Translations under genes and position numbers: made by a program
Assembly (NCBI GenBank): GCA_943330745.2
Contig: CALQIX020000001.1
Coordinates: 62,001 to 126,000, forward strand
DNA from: Lishizhenia tianjinensis
GTDB taxonomy: Bacteria; Bacteroidota; Bacteroidia; Flavobacteriales_D; Crocinitomicaceae
Length of the DNA stretch: 64,000 bases
Reading direction: 5' to 3'
The notes under the pieces: generated by a model
What the model was told of the DNA's origin: nothing
Database searches by the model: none
Seen by the model: only the letters and a program-made list of their open reading frames with translations
In this document: one piece after another, positions 36,293-46,143 of the stretch
How positions within the stretch are numbered: the stretch's first letter is position 1
How the letters are laid out: the number at the start of each line of letters is the position of its first letter

Positions 36293-37369
36293 ATGACATC
36301 TTCATCGAAAAAAAATATCCGCAACCTCAGTTTGGTTGACCTTCAAGAATATTTACTTTCGATTGGTCAGAAATCTTTCCGTGCAAAACAAATCTATGAA
36401 TGGCTTTGGAAAAAGAATGCCCAATCATTTCTGGAAATGTCAAATTTACCAGCTAATTTTAGAGAATTATTATCCGCTGAATTTTACATCGACCACATCC
36501 AGCTTTCAGACAAACAAATAAGTAAGGATGGAACAGTTAAATGCGCTTTCTCAATTGGTGAATCACAAGTAATTGAAGGTGTATTAATTCCAACAAAATC
36601 CAGATCAACAGCTTGTATTTCCTCTCAAGTAGGTTGTAGTTTATCCTGTACTTTTTGTGCTACTGGTAGATTAAAATTATTACGCAATTTATCTGCTGGA
36701 GAAATTGTAGACCAAGTGGTTTATTTAAACGAAGAATCTCTTAAAAATCATGGCAGGTCATTGAGTAATATCGTTTATATGGGAATGGGTGAACCCTTAT
36801 TAAACTATAAAAATGTCGTAAAATCAACGGAACTCCTTTGTTCTGAGGAAGGGTTAGGAATTTCACCTAGGCGGATTACTGTTTCAACGGCAGGAATTGC
36901 AAAAATGATAAAAAAACTTGGCGATGATCAGGTAAAATTCAACTTAGCACTTTCTCTTCATGCAGCAAATGATTCAAAAAGAGATAAAATAATGGAAATC
37001 AACGAATCCAATAATTTAGCCGAATTATCTGAAGCGCTGACCTATTTCTATGAGAAAACAAACAGTAGAATCACCTTTGAATATATTATTTTTAAAGATT
37101 TTAACGACCAACCAGAAGACGCCTTTGAATTGGCAGCATTCGCAAAATGTGTACCTTGCAAAATTAATATTATTGAATATAACCCGATTGATGATGGCAA
37201 TTTTCAGCAAGCATCTGCCGATAAAGTGAATGCTTTTGCCTCTATTTTGGAGAGTAAAAATATGATAGTTAATATCCGAAGAAGTAGAGGAAAGGACATC
37301 GATGCAGCATGTGGACAATTGGCTAATAAAAATAAAACCGCTGCTATTGACGGCAGGATTTTCAAATAA
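36293..37369 (+). CDS. rlmN: 23S rRNA (adenine(2503)-C(2))-methyltransferase, radical SAM
   Basis: 358 residues. The 4Fe-4S/SAM site is CSLSCTFC (Cys115, Cys119, Cys122). The conserved MGMGEPLLNY and SLHAANDSKRDKIM stretches follow, and the second catalytic cysteine is Cys340 in DAACGQLA. RlmN methylates A2503 in 23S rRNA and A37 in some tRNAs. It lies 27 bases after dnaN. It lacks features of Cfr (resistance) enzymes and is assigned to housekeeping RlmN. Confidence 0.97.
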   Translation: MTSSSKKNIRNLSLVDLQEYLLSIGQKSFRAKQIYEWLWKKNAQSFLEMSNLPANFRELLSAEFYIDHIQLSDKQISKDGTVKCAFSIGESQVIEGVLIPTKSRSTACISSQVGCSLSCTFCATGRLKLLRNLSAGEIVDQVVYLNEESLKNHGRSLSNIVYMGMGEPLLNYKNVVKSTELLCSEEGLGISPRRITVSTAGIAKMIKKLGDDQVKFNLALSLHAANDSKRDKIMEINESNNLAELSEALTYFYEKTNSRITFEYIIFKDFNDQPEDAFELAAFAKCVPCKINIIEYNPIDDGNFQQASADKVNAFASILESKNMIVNIRRSRGKDIDAACGQLANKNKTAAIDGRIFK

Positions 37370-37432
37370 GAGTTAATCACCAAAATAAAAAATCACACAG
37401 TGAAACCGCTGTCGGATTCACAAAACTCTTTG

Positions 37433-37440
37433 TACATTTG
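37433..37440 (+). promoter_or_regulatory. -7 promoter box (TAcaTTTG) just before ruvB
   Basis: An exact consensus match ending 8 bases before ATG 37449; the predicted leader is ~5 bases. No TTG at the expected -33 position. Confidence 0.45.
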
Positions 37441-37448
37441 TAAGGAAC

Positions 37449-38471
37449 ATGGAAGATTCATTTGATTATCGCGAGGAGGCAGAAAGTAATGGTGAACAAG
37501 ACTACGACAAAGTCCTTCGTCCCAAATATTTAACCGATTTTTCGGGACAGGATCCCATTGTTCAAAATTTATCAATTTTTGTCCAAGCCGCTAAATTAAG
37601 GAATGAGCCACTTGATCATGTGCTATTGCATGGCCCTCCAGGACTTGGGAAAACAACCTTGGCGAATATTATTGCAAATGAATTAGGTGTTGGTTTTAAA
37701 GTAACAAGTGGTCCCGTACTTGATAAACCGGGAGATTTAGCTGGACTATTGACCAACCTTGGAGAAGGAGATGTATTGTTTATCGATGAAATACACCGTT
37801 TAAGTCCTGTGGTCGAAGAATATTTATATTCTGCCATGGAAGATTACGTAATTGATATATTAATTGATTCTGGAGCCAACGCACGGAGTATTCAAATCAA
37901 CTTAAATCCATTTACGTTAATAGGAGCCACCACGCGATCGGGTTTATTGACCTCTCCCCTACGCGCCCGATTTGGTATAAATTCCAGGTTAGAATATTAC
38001 GATTCAAAAACACTCACATTAATTATTGAACGATCTGCAAGCCTTTTAGGTATTGCGATAGATGAAGATGCAGCCTATAAAATAGCAAGTCGTAGCAGAG
38101 GTACTCCTCGCATTGGTAATGCCTTATTGAGAAGAGTACGAGATTTTGCACAAATCAAAGGTTCCGGTAGAATTGATGATGAAATTACTGAATATGCCTT
38201 AAACGCGCTCAATGTTGATGCAAATGGCTTAGATGAAATGGATATTCGAATCTTAAAAGTGATTATTGAGAAATTCAGTGGTGGACCAGTTGGTTTGACA
38301 ACAATTGCCACAGCAATTGGAGAAAATGCAGGTACGTTGGAAGAAGTATACGAACCTTTTTTAATTCAAGAAGGGTTTCTGATGAGAACCCCACGTGGAA
38401 GAAAGGCCACTGATAAGGCATTTAAACATTTAGGAAAAGACTTAGGTTGGTCACAAGGTGGTTTATTTTAA
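37449..38471 (+). CDS. ruvB: Holliday junction branch migration helicase RuvB
   Basis: 340 residues. N-terminal [12 protein letters not shown], Walker [13 protein letters not shown], Walker [11 protein letters not shown], sensor [18 protein letters not shown] and the C-terminal winged-helix [14 protein letters not shown] are all intact. RuvB hexamers drive branch migration with RuvA. ruvA is not in the window. The stop at 38471 directly precedes the queG ATG at 38472. Confidence 0.98.
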   Translation: MEDSFDYREEAESNGEQDYDKVLRPKYLTDFSGQDPIVQNLSIFVQAAKLRNEPLDHVLLHGPPGLGKTTLANIIANELGVGFKVTSGPVLDKPGDLAGLLTNLGEGDVLFIDEIHRLSPVVEEYLYSAMEDYVIDILIDSGANARSIQINLNPFTLIGATTRSGLLTSPLRARFGINSRLEYYDSKTLTLIIERSASLLGIAIDEDAAYKIASRSRGTPRIGNALLRRVRDFAQIKGSGRIDDEITEYALNALNVDANGLDEMDIRILKVIIEKFSGGPVGLTTIATAIGENAGTLEEVYEPFLIQEGFLMRTPRGRKATDKAFKHLGKDLGWSQGGLF

Positions 38472-39383
38472 ATGAATGCTAAGAAAATCATTACCAATAA
38501 AGCTCATGAATTGGGTTTCTTTTCATGTGGTTTTTCCAAAGCTACATTTCTAGAAGAGGAGGCTCCTCGCTTGGAACAGTGGCTTTCCCTCAATTATAAC
38601 GGAAAAATGGGCTACATGGCTAATCATTTTGATAAGCGATTGGATCCGAGATTATTGGTTGATGGTGCAAAAACAATCGTTTCCTTGCTTTTCAATTATT
38701 TTCCGGAAGAAAAACAAAATGAAAATGCCCCCAAAATTGCCAAATATGCCTACGGTGAGGACTATCATTATGTTATCAAAGACAAACTAAATGAGTTATT
38801 GGATTATCTGCGTGAAGAAATTGGTGAAGTAAATGGACGGGTTTTTGTTGATTCTGCACCGGTAATGGACAAAGTTTGGGCCAAGAAATCAGGGCTAGGA
38901 TGGATTGGAAAAAACACCAATTTAATTCAACCAAAAATGGGAAGCTTTTTTTTTATTGCTGAATTGATACTCGATCTTGATATTGAACCCGATGGCCCAA
39001 CGAAAGATTATTGTGGCACTTGTACCAGATGCATTGATTCTTGTCCCACTGAGGCTATTGTTCAACCCTATGTAGTTGATGGATCGAAATGTATTTCTTA
39101 CCTTACCATTGAACTCAAAGACCAGCTAATCCCCCAAGAATTCTCAGGTAAAATGGATCAATGGATGTTTGGTTGTGATATTTGTCAAGATGTCTGTCCA
39201 TGGAACAGATTCTCCAAAATCACGCAAGAAAAACGATTCAAACCAACCCCTCTTTTATTAGAACTGAAAACGAATGAATGGCAGGAATTAAACGAAGAAG
39301 TATTCGAAAAACTTTTTAAATTAAGTGCTATAAAACGAACAAAATTCGAAGGATTGAAACGCAATATTCAATTTCTGAAATAA
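38472..39383 (+). CDS. queG: Epoxyqueuosine reductase
   Basis: 303 residues. Two 4Fe-4S motifs are visible: [16 protein letters not shown] and [11 protein letters not shown]. The N-terminal cobalamin-binding part includes [18 protein letters not shown] and the catalytic region [19 protein letters not shown]. QueG reduces epoxyqueuosine to queuosine in tRNA, the final step of the pathway to which QueD (204-605) belongs. Slightly shorter than E. coli QueG because the C-terminal HEAT-like extension is missing, as in many bacteria. It abuts ruvB without a gap. Confidence 0.96.
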   Translation: MNAKKIITNKAHELGFFSCGFSKATFLEEEAPRLEQWLSLNYNGKMGYMANHFDKRLDPRLLVDGAKTIVSLLFNYFPEEKQNENAPKIAKYAYGEDYHYVIKDKLNELLDYLREEIGEVNGRVFVDSAPVMDKVWAKKSGLGWIGKNTNLIQPKMGSFFFIAELILDLDIEPDGPTKDYCGTCTRCIDSCPTEAIVQPYVVDGSKCISYLTIELKDQLIPQEFSGKMDQWMFGCDICQDVCPWNRFSKITQEKRFKPTPLLLELKTNEWQELNEEVFEKLFKLSAIKRTKFEGLKRNIQFLK

Positions 39384-39389
39384 GTTGAA

Positions 39390-39857
39390 TTATTTTTTAC
39401 CTATTTCAGATTCGCGCACTGAAAAAGACACATCCAAAACATTATCTAACTGATTTTCGACTGTCGCTAAATTTAATTCGAACGTATATTTACCAATGAG
39501 TGGTAATTTCCTTTTGGAAAATTTGATGTAATGCTCAACTGAACTTCCCGTTTTATTACCCAGCCAACGACCAGTTTCATCTGCAATACGAACCTGCAAG
39601 GCCTCCTTGGAAGGTTTACCTTTGGGTGCTTTTGAATTCAAATAGATCCACATATTACTATATGCATAGGATGTTGTAGTCCGAATTACAAATACAAAAT
39701 CATATAATTTGGTTGTATCTTTAATTTGAACAGTAAATATTGGTTTATTTGACTTTTTCCAAGTTTCGTTATCAAACTCATAAGACTGATTCACGATCGA
39801 ATTATCTCCACAAGAAAATAACACAATCAAGGGTAAGCAAAAAATCAAAAACTTCAT
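39390..39857 (-). CDS. gldH: Gliding motility lipoprotein GldH
   Basis: 155 residues. Lipoprotein signal LIVLFSCGDN; mature protein starts with YEFDNETWKKSNKPIF, then strand-rich GldH features (YDFVFVIRTTTSYAYSN, IWIYLN-type segment, DETGRWLG). GldH is needed for gliding in Flavobacterium johnsoniae and linked to the T9SS/gliding apparatus. It starts 3 bases after the PSP1 gene stop; the PSP1-GldH order is conserved in Bacteroidota, which supports the call despite low sequence identity. Confidence 0.88.
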   Translation of the reverse strand: MKFLIFCLPLIVLFSCGDNSIVNQSYEFDNETWKKSNKPIFTVQIKDTTKLYDFVFVIRTTTSYAYSNMWIYLNSKAPKGKPSKEALQVRIADETGRWLGNKTGSSVEHYIKFSKRKLPLIGKYTFELNLATVENQLDNVLDVSFSVRESEIGKK

Positions 39858-39860
39858 AAA

Positions 39861-41183
39861 CTATAATTTAGGAGGTTGTTTTGATTGATTTTGTTGCGGA
39901 TTATTTGGCCTGGGTGAATTATTATTTCCTTTATTTGGATTGTTAGTGTTTGGATTTGGTTTTTCTCTGTTTGGATTTCCTTTTGGTTGATTGGATTGAT
40001 TTTGCTGATTCGGCCTATTACCATTATTTTTTGCGATAGGTGCTCCACCTTGACCTTGCGGTCTTTTCTTTTTCTTGTTTTTATTAAAAGAGTTTTCAAA
40101 ACGATTCAGACTATCTTGTCCAACCACATTTTCGTAACTTGGTTCATCCGATTTCACATTGGACTCCTTGATAATTGTAAAATCTTTCAAGTCTTTGGGA
40201 GTTTTTCCGTCTTTATTCAGTTTTATAACTTCCTTCACTTTGTCAGGATCTAAGGCAATCAATCCCATTTCTCCTTCAGTTGCATACCACATTTGACGCT
40301 TAAAAACATCAGTTTTTATATGAAAAGCAACCCCTTTTTCGGTCTTTAATCGTATATCAGACCTAGGGAACTCTTTGATTGTATCCAAGTACATGTCTAA
40401 TTCAAAATTCAAACAACATTTCAATTTACCACATTGCCCAGCCAATTTTTGGGGATTCAAGGAAAGTTGTTGATACCGTGCTGCTGATGTTGATACAGTT
40501 CTGAAATCCGTTAACCAAGTTGAACAACATAATTCTCTACCACAAGAACCAATTCCACCCAAACGAGATGCTTCTTGACGTGATCCAATTTGGCGCATTT
40601 CGATACGGATTTTGAATTTATCCGCCATATCCTTGATCAATTGTCTAAAATCAACTCTTCCTTCTGCTGTATAATAAAATGTTGCTTTGGATAAATCTGC
40701 TTGATATTCGACATCAGAAATTTTCATTTCCAATTTTAAGTTAACAGCTAAAGATCGGGCTTGGTACATGACATCCTTTTCCAATGTTCTACCTTGTATC
40801 CATTTATCTATTTCCTCTTGATTTGCAATTCGCAAGACTTTTTTTGCCTCATATGGTTTAATGTCCGGTGCTTTCTTCCGAATTTGCACTCTGACTAATT
40901 CACCTACAACAGAAACAACACCCACATCATACCCAGGAGAAGTTTCGACAATAACAATATCTCCCACTTGAAGTGAAATTCCATTTTGATTCCGGTAAAA
41001 CCCTTTGCGGCTGTTTTTAAAACGTATTTCAACCATGTCATAGGTAGAATGACCATCAGGAAGCGACATGTTGCCTAACCAATCGTAGACATCCAATTTG
41101 TTGCACCCACCTGAGCTGCAAGTACCATTATTCTTACACCCTTTTGGCGTACCTCCCCCACTTGAACACGATGAACAACCCAT
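39861..41183 (-). CDS. PSP1 domain protein (RicT/YaaT-like) with Asn/Pro-rich tail
   Basis: 440 residues. The N-terminus is Cys/Gly/Ser-rich (six cysteines in the first ~30 residues). The PSP1 domain spans ~40-300 with IRFKNSRKGFYRNQNGI, ARSLAVNLKLEMKISDVEY, RIEMRQIGSRQEASRLGG and GSCGRELCCSTWL...CGKLKCCLNFE, a cysteine cluster that in Bacillus RicT helps hold Fe-S clusters. The last ~80 residues are low complexity (Asn, Pro, Gln, Lys). RicT acts with RicA/RicF in RNA processing in Bacillus; the role in Bacteroidota is unclear. It is 3 bases ahead of gldH. Confidence 0.88.
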   Translation of the reverse strand: MGCSSCSSGGGTPKGCKNNGTCSSGGCNKLDVYDWLGNMSLPDGHSTYDMVEIRFKNSRKGFYRNQNGISLQVGDIVIVETSPGYDVGVVSVVGELVRVQIRKKAPDIKPYEAKKVLRIANQEEIDKWIQGRTLEKDVMYQARSLAVNLKLEMKISDVEYQADLSKATFYYTAEGRVDFRQLIKDMADKFKIRIEMRQIGSRQEASRLGGIGSCGRELCCSTWLTDFRTVSTSAARYQQLSLNPQKLAGQCGKLKCCLNFELDMYLDTIKEFPRSDIRLKTEKGVAFHIKTDVFKRQMWYATEGEMGLIALDPDKVKEVIKLNKDGKTPKDLKDFTIIKESNVKSDEPSYENVVGQDSLNRFENSFNKNKKKKRPQGQGGAPIAKNNGNRPNQQNQSNQPKGNPNREKPNPNTNNPNKGNNNSPRPNNPQQNQSKQPPKL

Positions 41184-41246
41184 ACATTTTTAATTATTGT
41201 AAAGATAACAATTTATTGAATTCTCGATAGCGAAATAAAATCGAAA

Positions 41247-41810
41247 TTATTTATTATTCCATTGAGTCATCGCTAAGCCTAAACCAATTGTACAAAACGA
41301 TTTAATGGCCTCGCTTGCAACCTCAATTCTTTCGGATAAGTCATTTTGCTCCTCCGTTTTCCATTTACCTAAGACATAATCCGATTGTTTACCTGGAGAA
41401 AAATCATTTCCAACCCCAAATCTTAACCGTGGGTATTCTTGAGAATTCAATATGGCTTGAATATCCTTTAATCCGTTGTGACCACCATCACTCCCCTTTC
41501 CCTTCATACGAATTTTACCAAAAGGCAAAGCGATATCATCTGCAATGACAAGGATATTTTCTCGCTGTATTTTTTCTGTTTGCATCCAAAAATTCACTGA
41601 TTTTCCACTTAAATTCATGTAAGTAGTTGGTTTGATCACGATTAAAATACGTCCTTTAATTTTCACCTCCGCCCGTTCGGCTAATTTGGAAATTGTAAAC
41701 ACACCGCCTAGTTCAGCTACTAATTTTTCTACAACCTTAAAACCGATATTATGACGTGTTTCAATATATTCGCCACCTGGGTTTCCTAATCCAACAATTA
41801 AAAACTTCAT
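41247..41810 (-). CDS. pth: Peptidyl-tRNA hydrolase
   Basis: 187 residues. LIVGLGNPGGEYIETRHNIGF holds the conserved Asn and catalytic His; further motifs are KPTTYMNLSGKSV, ILVIADDIALPFGKIRMKGKGSDGGHNG and the YPRLRFGVG stretch. Pth releases tRNA from stalled peptidyl-tRNA. It overlaps the mtnA stop by four bases (ATGA), so it is translationally coupled to mtnA. Confidence 0.97.
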   Translation of the reverse strand: MKFLIVGLGNPGGEYIETRHNIGFKVVEKLVAELGGVFTISKLAERAEVKIKGRILIVIKPTTYMNLSGKSVNFWMQTEKIQRENILVIADDIALPFGKIRMKGKGSDGGHNGLKDIQAILNSQEYPRLRFGVGNDFSPGKQSDYVLGKWKTEEQNDLSERIEVASEAIKSFCTIGLGLAMTQWNNK

Positions 41811-42904
41811 ACTACCTGAGAATCATTAAATTCCGGAAACAAGGATACTATTCCCATTTCATTGGCCGGACAGATGCCACGTTCGGTAATCAAAGCAGTA
41901 ATATATTTAGAGGGAGTTACATCAAATCCATAATTACTGGCAGAAGTAGTTTCGGGACAAATTAAAACAGAATCTATTTGACCATCTGATCTTTTACCTG
42001 TAATATACTTCACTTCATTTTGATCTCTTTCCTCAATTGGGATTTCGGTAAGTCCGTTACGAATCGTCATATCCAATGTCGTTGAGGGTAAAGCTACATA
42101 AAATGGAATTTGATTATCATGTGCAGCTAAAGCCTTTAGATACGTTCCAATTTTATTTGCCACGTCTCCATTTCGAGTTGTGCGATCCGTACCAACTAGC
42201 ACTAAATCAACCATACCATGTTGCATTAAATGTCCTCCGGCATTATCAACAATCAATGTATGCGGAATACCATGTTTGGTTAGTTCATAAGCAGTAAGGT
42301 TTGAACCCTGATTCCTCGGTCGAGTTTCATCCACCCAAACATGAACTTTAATCCCTTTATTGTGAGCCTGATAGATGGGTGAAGTCACTGTCCCCCATTC
42401 GATACACCCCAACATTCCAGCATTACAATGAGTTAATATTTGCACGGGTTCGTTCATTTTTTTTGCTGCAATTTCTTCAATAATTGGCAAACCATGAACA
42501 CCAATCATCCTGCACGTTTCAATATCTTCTTCCACTATTTGTGCCGCCATATCCCAGGATGTTGACAAGAAATCAGATGAATTATCAAGTGCTGACCTCA
42601 TTTTATCCAAAGCCCAAAATAAATTTACGGCCGTTGGTCGTGATGCACGAAGATCTGAAAATGCTTGATCTAAAAATTCACCTTCTCTTTCATTTTCAAT
42701 CATTTCGCGCACAGCTAAATAGATACCATAAGCTGCAGTTGCACCAATCAAAGGCGCGCCACGAACAGTCATGTTTTTAATGGCAATTTCTGCGTCCTTA
42801 TAGGTGAATAATTTCATTGTTTCCAATGAATGAGGTAATTTACGTTGATCGATTATTTCTACAAATCTATCTTCAGTTGTCCAAATAGTACGAAAAGGGC
42901 GCAT
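41807..42904 (-). CDS. mtnA: S-methyl-5-thioribose-1-phosphate isomerase
   Basis: 365 residues of the eIF2B-alpha/MtnA family. MtnA features include TVRGAPLIGATAAYGI, LTHCNAGMLGC (catalytic Cys) and WVDETRPRNQGSNLTAYEL, VLVGTDRTTRNGDVANKIGT (catalytic Asp). It isomerises methylthioribose-1-phosphate in methionine salvage. No other salvage gene is adjacent, though a transsulfuration gene lies 6 kb away. The gene may alternatively act on 5-deoxyribose-type substrates, as shown for some relatives. Confidence 0.93.
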   Translation of the reverse strand: MRPFRTIWTTEDRFVEIIDQRKLPHSLETMKLFTYKDAEIAIKNMTVRGAPLIGATAAYGIYLAVREMIENEREGEFLDQAFSDLRASRPTAVNLFWALDKMRSALDNSSDFLSTSWDMAAQIVEEDIETCRMIGVHGLPIIEEIAAKKMNEPVQILTHCNAGMLGCIEWGTVTSPIYQAHNKGIKVHVWVDETRPRNQGSNLTAYELTKHGIPHTLIVDNAGGHLMQHGMVDLVLVGTDRTTRNGDVANKIGTYLKALAAHDNQIPFYVALPSTTLDMTIRNGLTEIPIEERDQNEVKYITGKRSDGQIDSVLICPETTSASNYGFDVTPSKYITALITERGICPANEMGIVSLFPEFNDSQVV

Positions 42905-43031
42905 AAATACAAGTTTAGGCTACGAAATTAAGTAAAATGATTCATTTTTTCTGTTTGAAAGAAGATACAAAGACTTCAACTGCTTTAAAAATCACACTAA
43001 TATTTTTAAAAATTGAGTTCATTCCATATGA

Positions 43032-43067
43032 ACGTAAATAGTTTACGTACAAGTGATAGCATCTTTG
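43032..43067 (+). promoter_or_regulatory. 17-bp palindrome over the -33 region of a small unknown gene
   Basis: ACGTAAA-TAG-TTTACGT (43032-43048) is a perfect inverted repeat with a 3-base centre. A -7-like CAtcTTTG (43060-43067, one mismatch) follows at a spacing that puts the palindrome over the -33 position of the gene starting at 43084. This looks like an operator; the regulator is unknown. Confidence 0.45.
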
Positions 43068-43083
43068 TTAAAAATAAAACGAA

Positions 43084-43401
43084 ATGGAAATGAAAAGAAA
43101 TTTAATTAATCGCATCGAATACAATTCACATGAGAATGAAATTCACATTAATTGTCTCGTGAAAGCAGGTAATCTTTCATTTGAAACAGTAGTAATCTTA
43201 TCCTCAAATTGGTTTAATCCTATACTCCTATTTCTGCAAAAAGAAAATCCAACTGTATTACTAGACGAGAACATTGAGCGCATATCATTTCCGGACGGTA
43301 GCACACAATATTGTGTTCACACAAACTCTTTACTTGAAAAAAATATTTGCTGGGAGAATTTTCTAGGCTCTGATGTTCAACCGAGGCGAATTAGAGCTTA
43401 A
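43084..43401 (+). CDS. Small protein of unknown function
   Basis: 105 residues, not recognised. No signal peptide or membrane helix; soluble, mixed alpha/beta composition with RIEYNSHENEIHINCLVKAG and VILSSNWFNPILLFLQKEN. It is the only plus-strand gene between two minus-strand blocks, has an upstream palindrome and -7-like box, and its stop overlaps the infB stop codon by three bases. Alternative in-frame ATG at 43090 would shorten it by two residues. Reality is supported by the promoter-like upstream DNA and codon use, but not by homology. Confidence 0.6.
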   Translation: MEMKRNLINRIEYNSHENEIHINCLVKAGNLSFETVVILSSNWFNPILLFLQKENPTVLLDENIERISFPDGSTQYCVHTNSLLEKNICWENFLGSDVQPRRIRA

Positions 43402-46097
43402 AGTTTTCTTGCAACCTCAACTTCTTCGAATGCTTCGACGATATCTCCAATTTTAATATCATTAAATTTATCGATATTCAAACCACATTCATAATTGTTT
43501 TTCACTTCACGTACGTCATCTTTGAAACGTTTCAATGAACCTAGAACACCTGTATGAACTACAATTCCATCACGAATCACACGAATTTTAGATGTTCGTT
43601 TAATTGTACCATCCATTACATAACAACCCGCGATAGTTCCTACTTTGGTTATGTCAAAAGTTTCACGAATCTCAGCAGATCCAACTATTTTCTCTTCGAT
43701 ATCCGGAGACAACATACCTTCCATCGCTGCTTTAATTTCTTCAATAGCTTTATAGATAATTGAATACAGACGAATATCAATTTGTTCGTTCTCCGCCATT
43801 TTACGTGCTGTAACAGTTGGTCGAACTTGGAATCCAATGATAATCGCATCGGAAGCAGAAGCAAGATTGACATCCGCCTCAGAAATTGCTCCAACACCTT
43901 TGTGAATTATTTTCACTTGAATTTCCTCGGTAGACAATTTCAATAAAGCATCAGATAATGCCTCAATAGAACCATCCACGTCTCCTTTCACAATAACATT
44001 TAACTCCTTGAAATCACCGATTGCCAAACGACGACCAATTTCATCTAAGGTAATATGTTTCGTTGTACGCAAACCTTGTTCCCTGTATAATTGTTCTCTT
44101 TTAGTTGCAATTGTTTTTGCTTCTTTTTCATCATCCATGATGTTGAATTTATCCCCTGCACTTGGAGCACCGCTTATACCCAAAATTGAGACAGGACGAG
44201 AAGGACCGGCTTCTTTAACAGACAACCCATGTTCATCATGCATTGCACGCACTTTACCATAATATCGTCCAACTAAAATAACATCTCCAACCTTCATTGT
44301 ACCTGATTCAACTAATAAATTAGTTACAAAACCTTTCCCTTTGTCCAAGGAAGATTCGATTACTGTTCCGACAGCATTTTTATTCGGGTTTGCTTTTAAA
44401 TCAAGAAGTTCAGCTTCCAATAAAACTTTATCAAGAAGTGAATCAATATTTAAATTTTGCCTAGCTGAAATTTCTTGAACCTGATATTTCCCACCCCAAT
44501 CTTCTACTAAAATATTCATAGCAGAGAGTTGTTCACGAATTTTATCTGGATTAGCACCTGGCTTATCAATTTTATTAATAGCAAAAACCATTGGAACCCC
44601 AGCAGCTTGAGCATGAGAAATTGCTTCTTTAGTTTGGGGCATTACATCATCATCTGCCGCAACGATAATAATTGCAACATCGGTAACTTGTGCACCACGG
44701 GCCCTCATCGCAGTAAAGGCTTCGTGTCCCGGTGTATCTAAGAATGTCATTTTACGACCGTCCTTAATCGTTACTGAATACGCACCGATGTGTTGTGTGA
44801 TACCACCTGCTTCACCATCTGTTACGTTGGCGTTCCTAATTTTATCTAATAAGGAAGTTTTGCCATGATCGACATGTCCCATAACCGTAATGATAGGAGG
44901 GCGTTCAATTAATTGATCTTCCGTATCTTCCACCACTTTAATTGATTCTGCAATTTCAGCACTCACAAATTGAGTTTCATAGCCAAATTCATCTGCAATA
45001 ATCTGTATCGTTTCAGCGTCAATTCGTTGATTAATGGATGCGAAAATACCCAACGACATACAGGCTGAAATTACCTGAGTTGATTGAATATTCATCATTG
45101 ATGCCAATTCAGAAACGGTTACAAATTCGGTGATTTTCAAGATTTTCTCTTCCATTTCAGCGGCTGCCATTTCTTCTTGGCGACGTTGCGAAACGACATC
45201 TCTTTTTGCTCTCCGATTTTTTGAAGCCTTAGACTTCCCGCCTTGATTGGATAAGCGTGCCAATGTATCCTTAATTTCTTTTTGGATATCGACTACTTTA
45301 ATTTCTTGTTTTTCAACTTTACCTTTCTGAGGTTCCTTTGTAAAACCACTTGGTTTTGGTGCGCTCGGAGAAGGTGTTTCAATCTTCTTAATTCGTTTGC
45401 GTTTACGACGTAACTCTTCAGCAGATTTATTGTTGTTATTATTGGTATTGGTTTTAGGTCTTTCAACAGGTAATTCAATTTTCCCTAAAACGGTAGGACC
45501 AGTTAATATTTTACGTTCAACACGTATCGTTTCAATTTCTATAGGTTGCTCCACTTTTGGGGCCTCCACAGCGACAACCTCTGGTTCAACAATTACAACT
45601 GGTTCCGGTTTGATTTCCTCTGCGACTGGCTGGGGAGTAGGCTCCACTTTTTTCTTATCCGGTCGTGTTTTTTGATTCAGAGCATCTAAATCAATTTTAC
45701 CCACCACATTAATCCCTGAATTTGATTCAATTGGAACAGGCTTAACCTCAACAGGTTCTAGCACAGATCGTTTAATCTCTTCTAGGTTTATAGGTGTTTC
45801 ATCCTCCTCCTCTATCTCTTCCTCTTTAACCTCTTGTTTTACTTCAATTTCTCGTGAATCTTTTAAACTTAAAGTTTCACGTTTTTCGCGAGATACAACC
45901 GTGTTTTTTGATTGTTCCTTCAAATCAACATCTGCTGAAAATTCGCCCCGCAATAAATCGATTTGATCCTCTTCCAATTTTGTATTTGGGTTCGAATCAA
46001 TTTTCATCCCTTTAGACTCCAAAAACTCTACAAGTGTTGAAACACCTACATTAAGTTCACTCGCAGCTTTTCCTAAACGTATTGGTTTACCAGCCAT
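43398..46097 (-). CDS. infB: Translation initiation factor IF-2
   Basis: 899 residues. An N-terminal IF2_N domain ([23 protein letters not shown]) precedes a ~270-residue Lys/Glu/Pro-rich linker, a second N-domain (~320-385), then the GTPase domain with G1 at Met406-GHVDHGKT, G2/G3 [10 protein letters not shown] and G4 INKIDK. Domains II-IV follow. IF-2 brings initiator tRNA to the 30S subunit. It ends the rimP-nusA-infB operon, 46 bases after nusA. Confidence 0.97.
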   Translation of the reverse strand: MAGKPIRLGKAASELNVGVSTLVEFLESKGMKIDSNPNTKLEEDQIDLLRGEFSADVDLKEQSKNTVVSREKRETLSLKDSREIEVKQEVKEEEIEEEDETPINLEEIKRSVLEPVEVKPVPIESNSGINVVGKIDLDALNQKTRPDKKKVEPTPQPVAEEIKPEPVVIVEPEVVAVEAPKVEQPIEIETIRVERKILTGPTVLGKIELPVERPKTNTNNNNNKSAEELRRKRKRIKKIETPSPSAPKPSGFTKEPQKGKVEKQEIKVVDIQKEIKDTLARLSNQGGKSKASKNRRAKRDVVSQRRQEEMAAAEMEEKILKITEFVTVSELASMMNIQSTQVISACMSLGIFASINQRIDAETIQIIADEFGYETQFVSAEIAESIKVVEDTEDQLIERPPIITVMGHVDHGKTSLLDKIRNANVTDGEAGGITQHIGAYSVTIKDGRKMTFLDTPGHEAFTAMRARGAQVTDVAIIIVAADDDVMPQTKEAISHAQAAGVPMVFAINKIDKPGANPDKIREQLSAMNILVEDWGGKYQVQEISARQNLNIDSLLDKVLLEAELLDLKANPNKNAVGTVIESSLDKGKGFVTNLLVESGTMKVGDVILVGRYYGKVRAMHDEHGLSVKEAGPSRPVSILGISGAPSAGDKFNIMDDEKEAKTIATKREQLYREQGLRTTKHITLDEIGRRLAIGDFKELNVIVKGDVDGSIEALSDALLKLSTEEIQVKIIHKGVGAISEADVNLASASDAIIIGFQVRPTVTARKMAENEQIDIRLYSIIYKAIEEIKAAMEGMLSPDIEEKIVGSAEIRETFDITKVGTIAGCYVMDGTIKRTSKIRVIRDGIVVHTGVLGSLKRFKDDVREVKNNYECGLNIDKFNDIKIGDIVEAFEEVEVARKL

Positions 46098-46143
46098 AAT
46101 TTTTTAACTCTTCTTTGTTATAGTCTTAGTTCAAGAGGTCTAT

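Noticed and set aside
42984-43010. TTTAAAAAT inverted repeat upstream of mtnA
   Set aside because: Such A/T-only repeats arise by chance in this low-GC DNA; the nearby 17-bp palindrome is more convincing.
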